DNA of 25,172 bases, from NCBI GenBank assembly GCA_019648995.1, contig BLXT01000512.1, positions 26,489 to 51,660 on the forward strand. The letters run 5' to 3'. A program made the position numbers and the translations under genes. Each line of letters opens with the position of its first letter. Position 1 is the first letter of the stretch. The notes under the pieces are model-generated. The model saw only the letters and a program-made list of their open reading frames with translations, searched no databases and had not been told where the DNA came from. Shown in pieces: positions 1 through 9,835 of this stretch. Origin of the DNA: Plakobranchus ocellatus (taxonomy: Eukaryota; Mollusca; Gastropoda; Plakobranchidae).

Positions 1-537
1 ATAAAGGAAAAAACACGTAAATTTAGACCTATCCCCAATTAAAAAACAATTCACTATTTTAGAAATAAATGGTTTAACAACTAACGCTATTGTGAGTTGT
101 CTCTTCATTTTATTAGCAACAGTTTCATATTTTTTTTATTTAAATAGCAACTTAAAAAAGGTAACTTATTGCTGTTATAAAACACCCACCAATGCAGGAG
201 CACCTTTTGACCTTTTGCCATATTTGAACGTCCCCTTCGTGAAAGTGGCCGCTGCACGCAAGCTCTACTTAGGAGCACCTTTAATCAGGTGATAACTGTC
301 GGCTCCAAAAGCCAGAACGGCCGCCATATTGCTAGAACAAGTCCTGAGGCAGCCTGTTCCTTCAATCAATTTATAGTTCAGTGATACAGCCTCGACCTCT
401 TCCGGGGATAAAGTTAGATTTAGAAACAAAAATAATCATCTGTAACGAGCGGAGTCGCTTGAGTAAAACCAGCCCCAATAAGTCTGGGACTAAGCGGCGG
501 GACAAGAAATGAGAACATCAACACATTACCTCTTTTT
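1..537. other. Upstream flank with a GC-richer patch (about 185-480)
   Basis: No convincing coding exon is seen. Bases 185-480 are richer in G+C and CpG than the surroundings and include a YY1-like site. The octamer-like string AGGAGCACCTTT occurs at 197-208 and again at 271-282. This could be a promoter region or first non-coding exon of some gene, or an old repeat; the sequence alone does not decide. Confidence 0.35.
319..332 (-). promoter_or_regulatory. YY1-like site
   Basis: On the minus strand the bases read AATATGGCGGC, an exact match to the AAnATGGCGGC form bound by YY1-type zinc-finger proteins in animal promoters. A single short match in a 25-kb window can arise by chance; its place in the only GC-richer patch of the distal flank raises its weight a little. 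Confidence 0.3.
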
Positions 538-899
538 ATGCCTCTGTTTTCCTGTCTGTCTGTCTGTTACTCTTTCTCTTTCCGTCTCTCTCTCCGTGTC
601 TCATTTTGCTCAGCTTTTTCTTTTTTCTCTGAATATATTTCCTTATCTCTCGCTGTCTTCCTAATATCTCCGCCCTCTTTTTTTCAACGAATTTTCAAAT
701 TCTTTCCTTTTTCTATTCTATCTCTATATCTCCCTGCCCACTTTCTTTAGAAAATTTTACAAGCTCGTTCGCTTTGCTCTTACTTCTTTACCTCTCTAGC
801 TTCTTCTTCAATAATTTTAACCCCCTCCTCCCGCTAAAAAATCACTTCCCCATCCTTTTTGCCCGACTAATTCAAATCTCTTTCTGCCTCTCTCTCTTC

Positions 900-961
<62 letters not shown>

Positions 962-1006
962 TCCTCGAAAAAAATGAAAGAGAGAGAGCGCGAGAGATAG
1001 ATAGAT

Positions 1007-1077
<71 letters not shown>
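538..1077. repeat. Compound low-complexity tract: pyrimidine tract, (CA)n, (AT)n, (GATA)n, (GA)n, G-run
   Basis: 538-899 is strongly pyrimidine-biased on the + strand. It is followed by (CA)5 at 900-910, (AT)24 at 911-958, (GATA)n at about 995-1043, (GA)n at about 1043-1067 and ten Gs at 1068-1077. The order pyrimidine, AT, purine makes the two flanks partly complementary around the (AT)n centre. Small open frames here are composition artefacts. Confidence 0.95.
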
Positions 1078-1264
1078 ATTACCCGCTCAGTCCTTAATTT
1101 GCTGTGTCTTGATTTATTTCAGCTACACGTCTGGTTGCACATGACTTATTTTTTAATACAACATTATCTCCTAAAGCGGTTGAGGCTCTATACACGAGCA
1201 TAGTTACGCCCCGGACTGGTCGAGGTTGTGTGCATGGTTGTGCAGTAGGTCAAGCTTTGGACCT

Positions 1265-1454
1265 GGGCCACGAAATTGTGGTTCAAGTAAAATTAATTAG
1301 AAACATAATCAATGGGTAGCGCACAGTAACTGCGACATCAGTCCTTCAAGTTAACCATGACAAGTCGCGTCGCCTCCAGTGTGAGCCTATGCTTACTGTG
1401 CGCTAGCCACAGACAAATTGGCCTGATAATTTGCCTAACAAGATTGGCCTCGTG
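1265..1454 (+). mobile_element. Copy 1 of a short inverted-repeat element (MITE-like)
   Basis: The right end (1421-1454) is nearly the reverse complement of the left end of copy 2 (2202-2235): about 30 of 34 bases agree. The interior shares AACTGCGACA (1328) and CGCCTCCAGTGTGAGCCTA-like sequence with copy 2. The left end is more diverged but can be aligned (GGCCA...TTGT...AAATTA...TTAG). No coding capacity is seen. A short non-autonomous DNA transposon is the simplest reading; a SINE is the alternative. Confidence 0.5.
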
Positions 1455-2201
1455 TTTCGCGCGGCAACGGTCAGTTTTATTATGCGTGGTCACGTAATGA
1501 CACCCCCCTTTCCCTTATCCATCAGAGCCACTAACGTAAGACGAGGCTGTAAAACACAAAGGATAGCTCCGACGCTCCGACAAGTTGCCGACTTGGTGTG
1601 CGCTCGCACCAAAGAAAGAGAGCATTTTAAAACATGTATTGTTTGACACGTGAACTGCTGCCTCCAGTGTGGGCCTACTCTATGTTTTACTCCCAATTAA
1701 TCTTTTCAGATCTGCTCAGCCAGATGAGTGTGGGGGTCTTTTTTTTTTTTTTTTTCTTTAAATGCACGAGCTAAATAGTCAAATCCTTCATGAGAAACAT
1801 AAGGCTATACTCCGTGATTTTATATTTTTACCGTTTAGTCATAATTATGTTCATGATATATAGGAGTATTCCAGTAGATCTTAGATAGGCATTGCTCCCA
1901 TCTTAAGCCGTGATCGATTCGCTGCTTCGGTTAGTCAACCCAGCATTGCACTCACATTAAAGAAGTAAGCTGAATTCATATTGGTGTCAGCAATTCATGT
2001 GTCCAATTTTACATGTTTGGAAATACTATAGTTTTTTTTGTGCGTGAAAGCTTACCAAATCGGCTGCGTCTTCCATCTCGTCGAAACGTCGGGACAATTT
2101 CTTTATATGTATTACAGCCTGGCGTTACGCCAGTCGCTCTGTTGAATAAGGGAAGAGGGGTGCCATTACGTGAATACACATAATTCTACTGACCTTTGCC
2201 G
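1455..2201. other. Flank between the two MITE-like copies
   Basis: No gene is seen. A third partial core match (GCCTCCAGTGTGGGCCTA) lies at about 1659-1676. A T-run occupies 1739-1755. GTCGAAACGTCGGG at 2080-2093 resembles the 3' half of a Penelope-type hammerhead core, and a 6-bp hairpin (CTGGCG-TTA-CGCCAG) sits at 2119-2133. The short open frames on both strands at 1431-1696 are not supported by any family match. Confidence 0.4.
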
Positions 2202-2413
2202 CACGAGGCCAGTCTTGTTAAGCAAATTATTAGGCTTGCTTATTTATAGTCAAATAAAACAGAAAAACTGCGACACAGTCCCTCACATCAGCGATTACAA
2301 GTGGCGTCACCTCCAGTATGGATCTAGCCGTAATCTGACACATCCTTCTAAAACTCTCACTTTATTGGAATATGAGGCTAGCAATGAGTTTCTGACTTAA
2401 GACTGGCCTCACA
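2202..2413 (+). mobile_element. Copy 2 of the short inverted-repeat element (MITE-like)
   Basis: The left end begins CACGAGGCCAGTCTTG and the right end finishes CTTAAGACTGGCCTCACA, which are inverted repeats of each other apart from a 3-base gap. The interior aligns with copy 1 (AACTGCGACA; GCGTCACCTCCAGTATGG). Length is about 212 bp with no coding capacity. Target-site duplications could not be assigned with certainty. Confidence 0.55.
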
Positions 2414-2562
2414 TAGTTGTCTTGGTTGTTTCTTACGCCTGCAATGCTCTCTTTATTCTAAAGCTTATTTGAACGTCACGTTTACATAAGAAATAAAAAA
2501 GAAGATTGATAATGCTATAAAACACAGGCAAAATGTTACAAATAGCATCAAAAGATTAAAAC

Positions 2563-2593
<31 letters not shown>

Positions 2594-3063
2594 AATACCG
2601 AAGTAGGAGAATAGAACAAATCTGGTAACTTGCTGCATAAATTAATTACAAATTTTCGCCTAACCAAGTACACCTGAATGGGAATATTTGAGATAAAGTG
2701 GAGAAACATAATCTTTTTATACTCCTTTGAGAAGAAAGTCTTTCGAATTTGACTGGAATTGGTCTTAGATGGGGTTTTATTATATTTGTTTGTCCGCCCT
2801 TTTAAAAATACATTTTCCCCGAGCTATAAGTAAAACGTAAAAGAACGCTTTTCTTTTCAAACCGTTGCCTGGTCAAAACTGTTTGGAATCTTTTAAATCA
2901 TTTCCATTCAATTCATAATAAAGATGGAGAAAAGGAAGCTGGTTTTAAAGTACTGTTGCCTTGTGTTTATTCGTAAGATAGTACATATTCTCTATTGATT
3001 TTCTAATGTATCCTTAATATCGTCAGGTTTCAATGTTTTTAGGTTAGCCCTGGTATTGCATAA

Positions 3064-3064
<1 letters not shown>
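2414..3064. other. Upstream flank, no gene seen
   Basis: AT-rich sequence. A (CAAAA)n pentanucleotide array occupies about 2556-2591. Nothing else supports a gene or RNA. Confidence 0.5.
2556..2591. repeat. (CAAAA)n microsatellite
   Basis: About seven tandem AAAAC units are present, read directly from the sequence. Confidence 0.95.

Positions 3065-3134
<70 letters not shown>
3065..3134 (-). repeat. (TGA)n / (CAT)n 3' tail of the LINE
   Basis: About 23 trinucleotide units directly abut the LINE 3' end. Because the tail lies in the GAT frame relative to the upstream reading frame, the open frame runs into it as polyaspartate (and as polyserine on the other strand). Neither is likely to be a real protein. 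Confidence 0.92.
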
Positions 3135-4590
3135 TACCTTGTCTGGAACAGACATTGCCGATCATGTTCTTCCACTCATGCCTTTTCTCAGTTAACCTTA
3201 TCAAGTTGTTATTGCTACCTTTGCCTATTGCCCATGACTTAACATTTTCAATAACAGCTATTCTCTGTCTACCTCTACTGCGTTTGCCTTCAATCTTTCC
3301 AATGATTGCTAAGTGTTCTAAACCCTTATGTCGGCAAATATGGCCTAAAAATTGTAGTTGCCTCTGTCTTATGGTTTTAATTAATGATCGCTCGATATAA
3401 GCCTCTTTCAGAACCAATTCATTTGACTTTTTTTTTTCCTGTCCATGATATCCTCATCATTCTTCTGATAAACCACATCTCTACTGCTTCTAGTTTTTTC
3501 TCTATTTCTTTGTTTATTGTCCAAGCTCACTATCAAATACCATACAAAAGTACTGACCATATATGTTTTAATTACCCTTATTTTGATTATCATACTTATG
3601 TTTCTATTTGCCAGTATTGGTTGTTTCATTTTTTGGAATGTATCTTTAGCCATGGCTATTCTTTTACTTATATCACTTGTGCATTTACCATCTGATGTTA
3701 TCGGGTAGCCTAGATATTTGAATTTTTTAACTTGTTTGATTTTTTTTCACCTTTGCTAACGAAACTGCACTTGGGGTTAGAGGATTTCTTTGAGGTGACC
3801 ATACATGACGTTTTCTTTACATTCAAAGATAGGCCCATTCTTTCGCTCTCTAAAACTACAGTATCTAGAAGTTTTTGGAGTTGTTTGCCAGATTCTGCTA
3901 TAGTATTAACACAGTATCATCTGCATACCTGAGATTATTAACATTCTCTCCATTAATTTTTAAGCCTGAAATACCATCAAGATTCCTTAAGATTATTTCA
4001 CTATATAGGTTAAAAAGATCAGGAGACATTATTCATCCCTGCCTCACACCTCTTTTGATGGGTTTGAAATCACCATGTTCTCTTTCATTTCTTACAGATG
4101 CAGTCTGATCCCAGCATAAATTTCTAATTACTCTCAGATCTTTCCCATTGATGTCTAATTTTTCTAGCATACGAAACAGCTCTACATGACTTACTTTGTC
4201 AAAAGCCTTAGAATAATCAATGAAACAGAGATGGAGATCTTTTTGAATTTTTATACACCTTTCCATAAGCATTGACAAAGTGAATGTTGCATCTCTAGTC
4301 CCTTTATCAAAGCCAAACTGTTTTGGAGATAGTTCTGGTCTTAGACTCTTGCGCATTCTATGCATCAAAACGCGTAATAGGATTTCTGTAGAATGGCTCA
4401 TTAAACTGATTGTTCTATGAAGTTCACATTCTGTTGCTCCTGGTGTTTCAGGCAGTACTACAAAAACAGATTTACAAAGATCCTCTGGAATTGGACCACT
4501 ATCGTACATTGCATTAAGAAGTTTTGTTGTCAGTTTTGTTAATTATTGCATAATCATGAAGGCCAATTAGTTCCATTTGCGAAGATGGTG
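3065..4590 (-). mobile_element. 5'-truncated, inactivated non-LTR retrotransposon (RTE-like LINE) with (TGA)n tail
   Basis: Read on the minus strand, the piece runs from inside the reverse transcriptase to the 3' end. Visible parts in order: ELI..., MYDSGPIPEDL, the palm motif FIDYSKAFDKV, GVRQG then SPDLFNLYSEI, the catalytic YADDT (3916-3927), KYLGYPITSDG, and the carboxyl-terminal FLGHICRHKGLEHL and GKRSRGRQR segments, finishing at a CAT-repeat on the + strand that is the (TGA)n tail. A TGA replaces the expected cysteine codon after GVRQG (4030-4032) and several frame changes follow, so it is dead. The endonuclease domain is missing, as in most 5'-truncated LINE copies. RTE-like assignment rests on remembered similarity to animal endonuclease-reverse transcriptases. 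Confidence 0.88.
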
Positions 4591-4724
4591 TTTTAAAGTA
4601 TCAACTAGAGAAAAACACTTTTAAACGCTTCGCAGAGAAATGAGCAGCTCAAGTTATAGCCGCATTCATAAATAGAAGCATGCGAATCTTATGTCAAGAG
4701 ACAAAATGAAATGTCGGAGACAGC

Positions 4725-4860
4725 GTTTCCCTTACCCAATCACAAAGAATCCTCGGCTGGCCTCGACCTTGAAAACATTAAGCCTTTCCTATATCTATGA
4801 CGATCACTACAGACGCCTAATGGCGACGGGTAGTGTTAGAGCCTGGCTTGTAGTCTTCTT
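4725..4860 (+). promoter_or_regulatory. Candidate promoter / first-exon region
   Basis: This patch is richer in G+C and CpG than its surroundings. It includes CCCAATCACA (a CCAAT-box sequence at about 4735), TGACGATCA (close to a CRE) and CTAATGGCGAC (close to the YY1 form). It is 0.7 kb before the translated exon. The calls are motif-level only; no TATA box or initiator can be fixed. Confidence 0.25.
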
Positions 4861-4920
4861 CTGAGGACCATGAATGTTTTGCACGCAACAAATCTCTGGA
4901 TCTAAGCCTAAATTTATGTC

Positions 4921-4942
4921 TTTAGACTAGATGTAGTCTAAA
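4921..4942. repeat. Perfect 9-bp inverted repeat
   Basis: TTTAGACTA and TAGTCTAAA are separated by four bases. It lies beside the CTAGAT-rich cluster and may share its origin. Confidence 0.7.
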
Positions 4943-5061
4943 AAAACTTGCACACTTGTATTTTGACAAATGATCCACATGAAAACGAATTGCCTGAGAT
5001 TTGTAAGCGTAAAAACTATTTTAAAAAAAAAAAACTAAATCTAAATTTAAATATTCTCTAA

Positions 5062-5193
5062 AAAAATCTAGATCTAGATCTAGATTCTAGATGAGTTAAT
5101 TTTATGGACTAGATCAAGGCTTAGATCTAAATATAGTAATTAGTATCTAGATCTAGATCTAGATGACAAGGCCTAGATCTAGATCTTAGGTAG
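5062..5193. repeat. CTAGAT hexamer cluster
   Basis: Three runs of overlapping ATCTAGAT/AGATCTAGA units (about 5067-5093, 5142-5164 and 5173-5186) are separated by sequence with further single copies. The unit is self-complementary. Similar hexamers occur once more at about 10010-10017. This resembles scattered repeats I associate with pulmonate snail genomes, which is a weak taxonomic hint. Confidence 0.8.
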
Positions 5194-5471
5194 AATTGGT
5201 TCGAAAAAATTGTTTGTTTTTTTTTAAATTAAAAACACTTTATTTTCAAAGAAAAATTGTTTGAGAAATGACACATACAATATTTTTTCGAAAGCACATT
5301 TTTTTTTACATAAGTATAGGCCACTACTTCACCAATAAATCTTGAAAACATTTAAACTTTATAAATTCTATAGGCCTTTGAAACTCAGATGCCAACTTAA
5401 TGCTACCATTTTTTTTTTTTATTAAAGGCATCTGCTGTGTTGCCTCAATGTTTTATTTTTTCTTTCTTTAG

Positions 5472-5551
5472 ATATTTTTGACATCATGAGTTAATAAAAC
5501 CTGATCACAACTGCGGTCACAATGGCAGGGGTGATGTTTGAAGAAAAATCT
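5472..5551 (+). CDS. Exon A: 5'UTR end plus start codon (coding 5522-5551)
   Basis: A pyrimidine tract ending in AG at 5470-5471 marks a likely acceptor, so a non-coding first exon probably lies upstream. The first ATG in frame with exon B is at 5522 in context CACAATGG (A at -3, G at +4). Two TAA codons at 5492-5497 are in the same frame and exclude an upstream start. It encodes MAGVMFEEKS and ends at an optimal GTAAGT donor in phase 0. A second ATG (residue 5) is a possible alternative start. The upstream non-coding exon could not be placed. Confidence 0.8.
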
Positions 5552-8500
5552 GTAAGTTTTTGGTCTTTTATATTGGTTTACAAAGTTACAATGTTAACTT
5601 CCCTAATTGATCTTGCAATCATTTTTTGATGTTTGTATATTTCTTGGGTAAATTACTCCTTTCGTTGTAAGACTCTCTAACAACCCCAAGGCTGAGAGGT
5701 AAATTTAAATAAAATATGCAACTTATTATTTCATAAGTCAAGGCGGTTTACTTTCATTTTTTTTGTACACTTCAAAGAAATATCATCATTATTTGACTGT
5801 GTTTATGAGTTTAATGCTGATGCAATGCATTGTGCCTATGTTTCACCAGGTTGAGTTTGCTGTTGTAGTATTGCATGTATAAGCCTTACTTAAAATAGGA
5901 AATCGGCATGAAATTTTGGTTTATTCTGTATAGAAGTTGTTACTTTTATTTTAATTTTTCTCATCAATTCTAAAAGCTTCTTAGAACCATTAGATTGATA
6001 TAAAATATTTTATTTACTCTGTTCAAAACTCTATGCTTTCCTTCTGACAGAATTCATTTGTAATGTTTAAATCATCTTAAAACATTATTTAAATAAACAT
6101 AAATCTTTTGTCACTTCTGGGTTAAATTCTATGCTTTTCTTTTAATAATACCAGAAGTGCATTTATCAAACTCTATTGTTTTATTTCAGACTGCTATCAG
6201 CACTGCCATTAGAATTAATGATATTGAATTGCTCAGAAATGCATTAAAAAATGAAGATGCTCACCACACTGACCGGGTAAGCATATTATCCATACAAGGA
6301 AAAGTTTTCAAAGGGAGCAGAACCACTTTTCTTCCTTTCAGTCTTCACAAATGTGTAGTGTCACAACAAATTGAAATGCTTTACACAAAAAAATAGGTGT
6401 CATGTTTGCAAGAGAGTACCAACCATTGATTCTAAGTAGTTTTTAACACTGCAAGATTCCCACATAGTTCATGTAATAATTCGGGTAGAAAATATTGAGA
6501 ATCATCTATACTGTAACTTTATTTATTACCTTTGTTCCTCTGCAAAAAGTTCCTTCTTTTGTTTTCGGTAATCAAATGTTTGTCATGAAACTGCTTGAGA
6601 AGTATGGCCTTTGTCTGCAACACGATCATTATTACCTTATCATAGCACGCTTTTTGAAATCAAAGCATTTTCATCTCTAAGCTTCCAAGTTTTCAGACGT
6701 GTAGAAAAAAAAATCTATGATTGGTTGTAAAATTCAAAAATGGAACATAGCTATTGCATAATTCTGTTATTTCATTCCTGATAAACTGTGCTTTTGAGCC
6801 ATAGCTGTATCTGTAATACTGAGCTGGGAAACATCATAGTTTTCAGTCTTCTTACAAATGAAAAATTTTCTTTCATTATACACAGGAACAGATTTAACCA
6901 AAAATTTAATGTTCTCTCACTGCAAATTCGATGAACGTGGAAGGATCTAAGAAAGTTAAAAACAGCTGAGAAAAATAGATAGTCATATACACAACCTGAA
7001 ATACCAAACTGCACCTTTGCTAATTTTCATTCATGCAGCCCAGGAACTAAAAAGTGCCTTTTTCTCAGGTTGAATAAAGGACATTTTTTTTATATATGTC
7101 ATTAGTATTATGCCTTTATTTGAAATATTATGCAAGCTCATGGATGAGGATGATAGACATTCATTAGTTTGTCCTTCTCGTCCATGCTATCTATTTGGAA
7201 TATTTTGCTTTATAAAGTTTTTTGAGATTTGTCGTTTACTGCTTGTTATTTAAGTACCCATACTGAGCTTTCCATATGAAGAATAGTCTGGAAACATGTT
7301 CTTTTCCTGTCTGAACAAGTTACGTACAAAGCAAGCTATTGTATTTTTGATTTACTTGTTTTCACTTTTGTGTATTATAATTATTTGTAAAATCCACCTT
7401 TCTGATATTTTCTCTTCATCAGAAAGGAAATACCTACCTGCACTATGTTTGCACTTTACACCGTCCTTGCATCTTCCATATTCTGGTGTCATCAGGAATA
7501 AATGTGAATGCCCAAAACCGAGTGAGTCATTTATTTTAGAATGTTATTTATTCAGTGCAACCATTTGCAAATAATAAAGTTTTTCTTTTGTTTTTGTTTC
7601 ACAATCCTATCACTGCAAAGCACATCATAAATTTGTGCAATAAAGTTTAAGATCACAGACAAGTAAACTGCACATTTTTGCAGTAGATCCTACAAAATGA
7701 GTTGTGATGTGATTCTACACTATGGAATTTGAATGAAATTTCTTAGCGTATATATCTCTTTGTTTAGAATTTCCTATTGACATGCTTCAGACTCTCTACA
7801 CAGAAAGCAATGCCATTTTTTATTTCCCTATTTTAGGGTTTTAATTTTAATTCAGTTATGCAGATCCACAATTTGACTCATTTTATGTGACTGGTACACA
7901 TTAATTGTGTTCATGAAAAGTCATGTAACAATTGATAGGTTGATTGCCTTAAACATGGTTACCCAAGTGCTATTCCTAAATTTTCTGGTCAAACTATTTT
8001 TTGGCATTATTTAGAGTAAGTCAACATAATTATGGAGGATGCGCACTTTCACTAACAGAAACCACTGATTTGAAATGTTTCTTGTCAACTACCTCTCTCC
8101 TTACCTATCAAAAATAAAAAAAAAAAATGCTTTAACTCGAAAGATATTTCTTCTCTTTTTAATCTATTGCAACTAAAAAAAAAATCAGAATCATACTGAG
8201 GCAAAGATTTCATTTTATGCTTTGATAAGATTTATTGGCTTAAATTGGTTATAATTGGATTAAAATTTGTTTATAGGAATGGAATGACAGCTTAAGCACA
8301 TGGTTGTAAAAGCTGTGTGCTGATTTAATATTTCTCCTTTTTTTATTGGTTTTTCTTTTTTTGGCTTGCGCATTGCTTGGGTTGTTACAGGTTGAAAAGA
8401 AAAAAAAAACAAAACATAAAAGCAAATTAGGGAATGCTCTTTGTACACCATTTTGTGAATGACAACATCGACCATTTTGAAAAGTGATTCTCCCTTCTAC

Positions 8501-9754
8501 CTTTTGTATTTTGATACTTTCTGACTGCATGGTATGAGAGATTGAGTTAAGGGTTGAAGGAAAACGAGGGTGTATCAAAGAGATTCCAGCTTGATATCAT
8601 GTAAACAATAGAGTCTGCTAAATAGATTTTTCACTCTAGAAATGGGTTTTTAAATTTTTGCTCCTCCTCCTCTCTTCTAATTATTAATATTATTATTATA
8701 AATACTATTATTGTCTCGGTAGGGGAGTTATATGAGGAATAGGGACGACATGGAGTAATATGCTCAGTGAGAAAAGACGACTGCTGCAATTTATGTTTTG
8801 GGCTAAGCCCCATTTATTTTTCACATATGATTAAAAACAACTCAGTCCACTCCCTTTTAGAGATGATCAAATTTCCGATCTGTTCAACGATGGTATTTAA
8901 AAATTAATACAATTTCAGTTCACTCCAGGACTCCTTTAAAACATAATTTGTTTTTAGCCTGTTCCAGGATTGTCTTTCAAAGGTGGTTTTACTTTCAGTC
9001 CGTTCTAGGACTGCCCCTATAAAATTCAATAATGGGAGGAATTCTTAATACAACATTTCCTTTCATTAAATTCTCATTTTTGTGTTTCAAAATCATAATT
9101 CAACATAATTTCTATTACTTAATGAAAATACATATCGTTAATTCTTAAATCCTTAGATTTCCAATCCATTAATATTTCAAGCATATGAACGTTCAGATAT
9201 AAATGTATATTTAATCCGTATAACGTTTCAACATTTAATGGTTTTTAATATTCAATGATTTTGACCATTTAATTTTCCAATCACTCTGACACAAAGCCAA
9301 TACCGACAAATATCAGCTAACCAAAATACCCTATCGTTTAAGTAAATTTATGGTTAGATCATAGCCCACAGGGCCGCTGCATAGACAATGCGTTCAAACA
9401 TAGACAATATTTTACATACCCGATTACCAGCTGTCTATACTCTAACAATTTGGAGACCTTTCTTCAAAGGGTTTGGATTGCAACTGAAACTAAAATGCAA
9501 CCTAAGGGTTTAGCAATCACCAAGTGCTACTCATTGGTGAGCTTTGAGCCTCACTGTCACTTTGCTTATGTTCCTCCCTGCGCTAAACTATCCTACCTAA
9601 CAAAGTGAAAGTTATGAATAAATAACTCAGGGTATCTTCACGGCAAATGTCATTTCATTTTTGTCCTTTCATTTTAACCCTTGATCTAAGTATGAAAAGA
9701 TTTAACTGCAAATGATACACGAACTAAATGGCTAAGAAGAGCGTGGATCATGAC

Positions 9755-9835
<81 letters not shown>

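Larger units (their letters stand above)
4591..5471 (+). other. Proximal 5' flank of the ankyrin gene
   Basis: Holds a promoter-like patch, a 9-bp perfect hairpin and a CTAGAT cluster, all listed separately. The non-coding first exon implied by the acceptor at 5471 may lie here, but no donor could be chosen with confidence. Confidence 0.4.

Noticed and set aside
2992-3417. Minus-strand 141-codon frame ending in polyaspartate and the opposite polyserine frame
   Set aside because: It is the carboxyl end of the LINE reading through its (TGA)n tail; not a host gene.
3054-4554. TATTGCATAAT at 3054-3064 and again at 4544-4554, flanking most of the LINE like an 11-bp target-site duplication
   Set aside because: Reverse-transcriptase similarity (ELI..., then the K-L-T-x-L-L-N-like stretch before MYDSG) seems to continue across and beyond the right copy to about 4590, so the repeat lies inside the element and is probably coincidental.
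7296-7574. 92-codon + frame in intron B-C
   Set aside because: No recognisable motif, AT-driven hydrophobic composition, and exon B already joins exon C in correct repeat register.
8249-8578. 109-codon minus-strand frame
   Set aside because: Lysine-rich low-complexity middle, no family signal, no splice or promoter support; likely chance.
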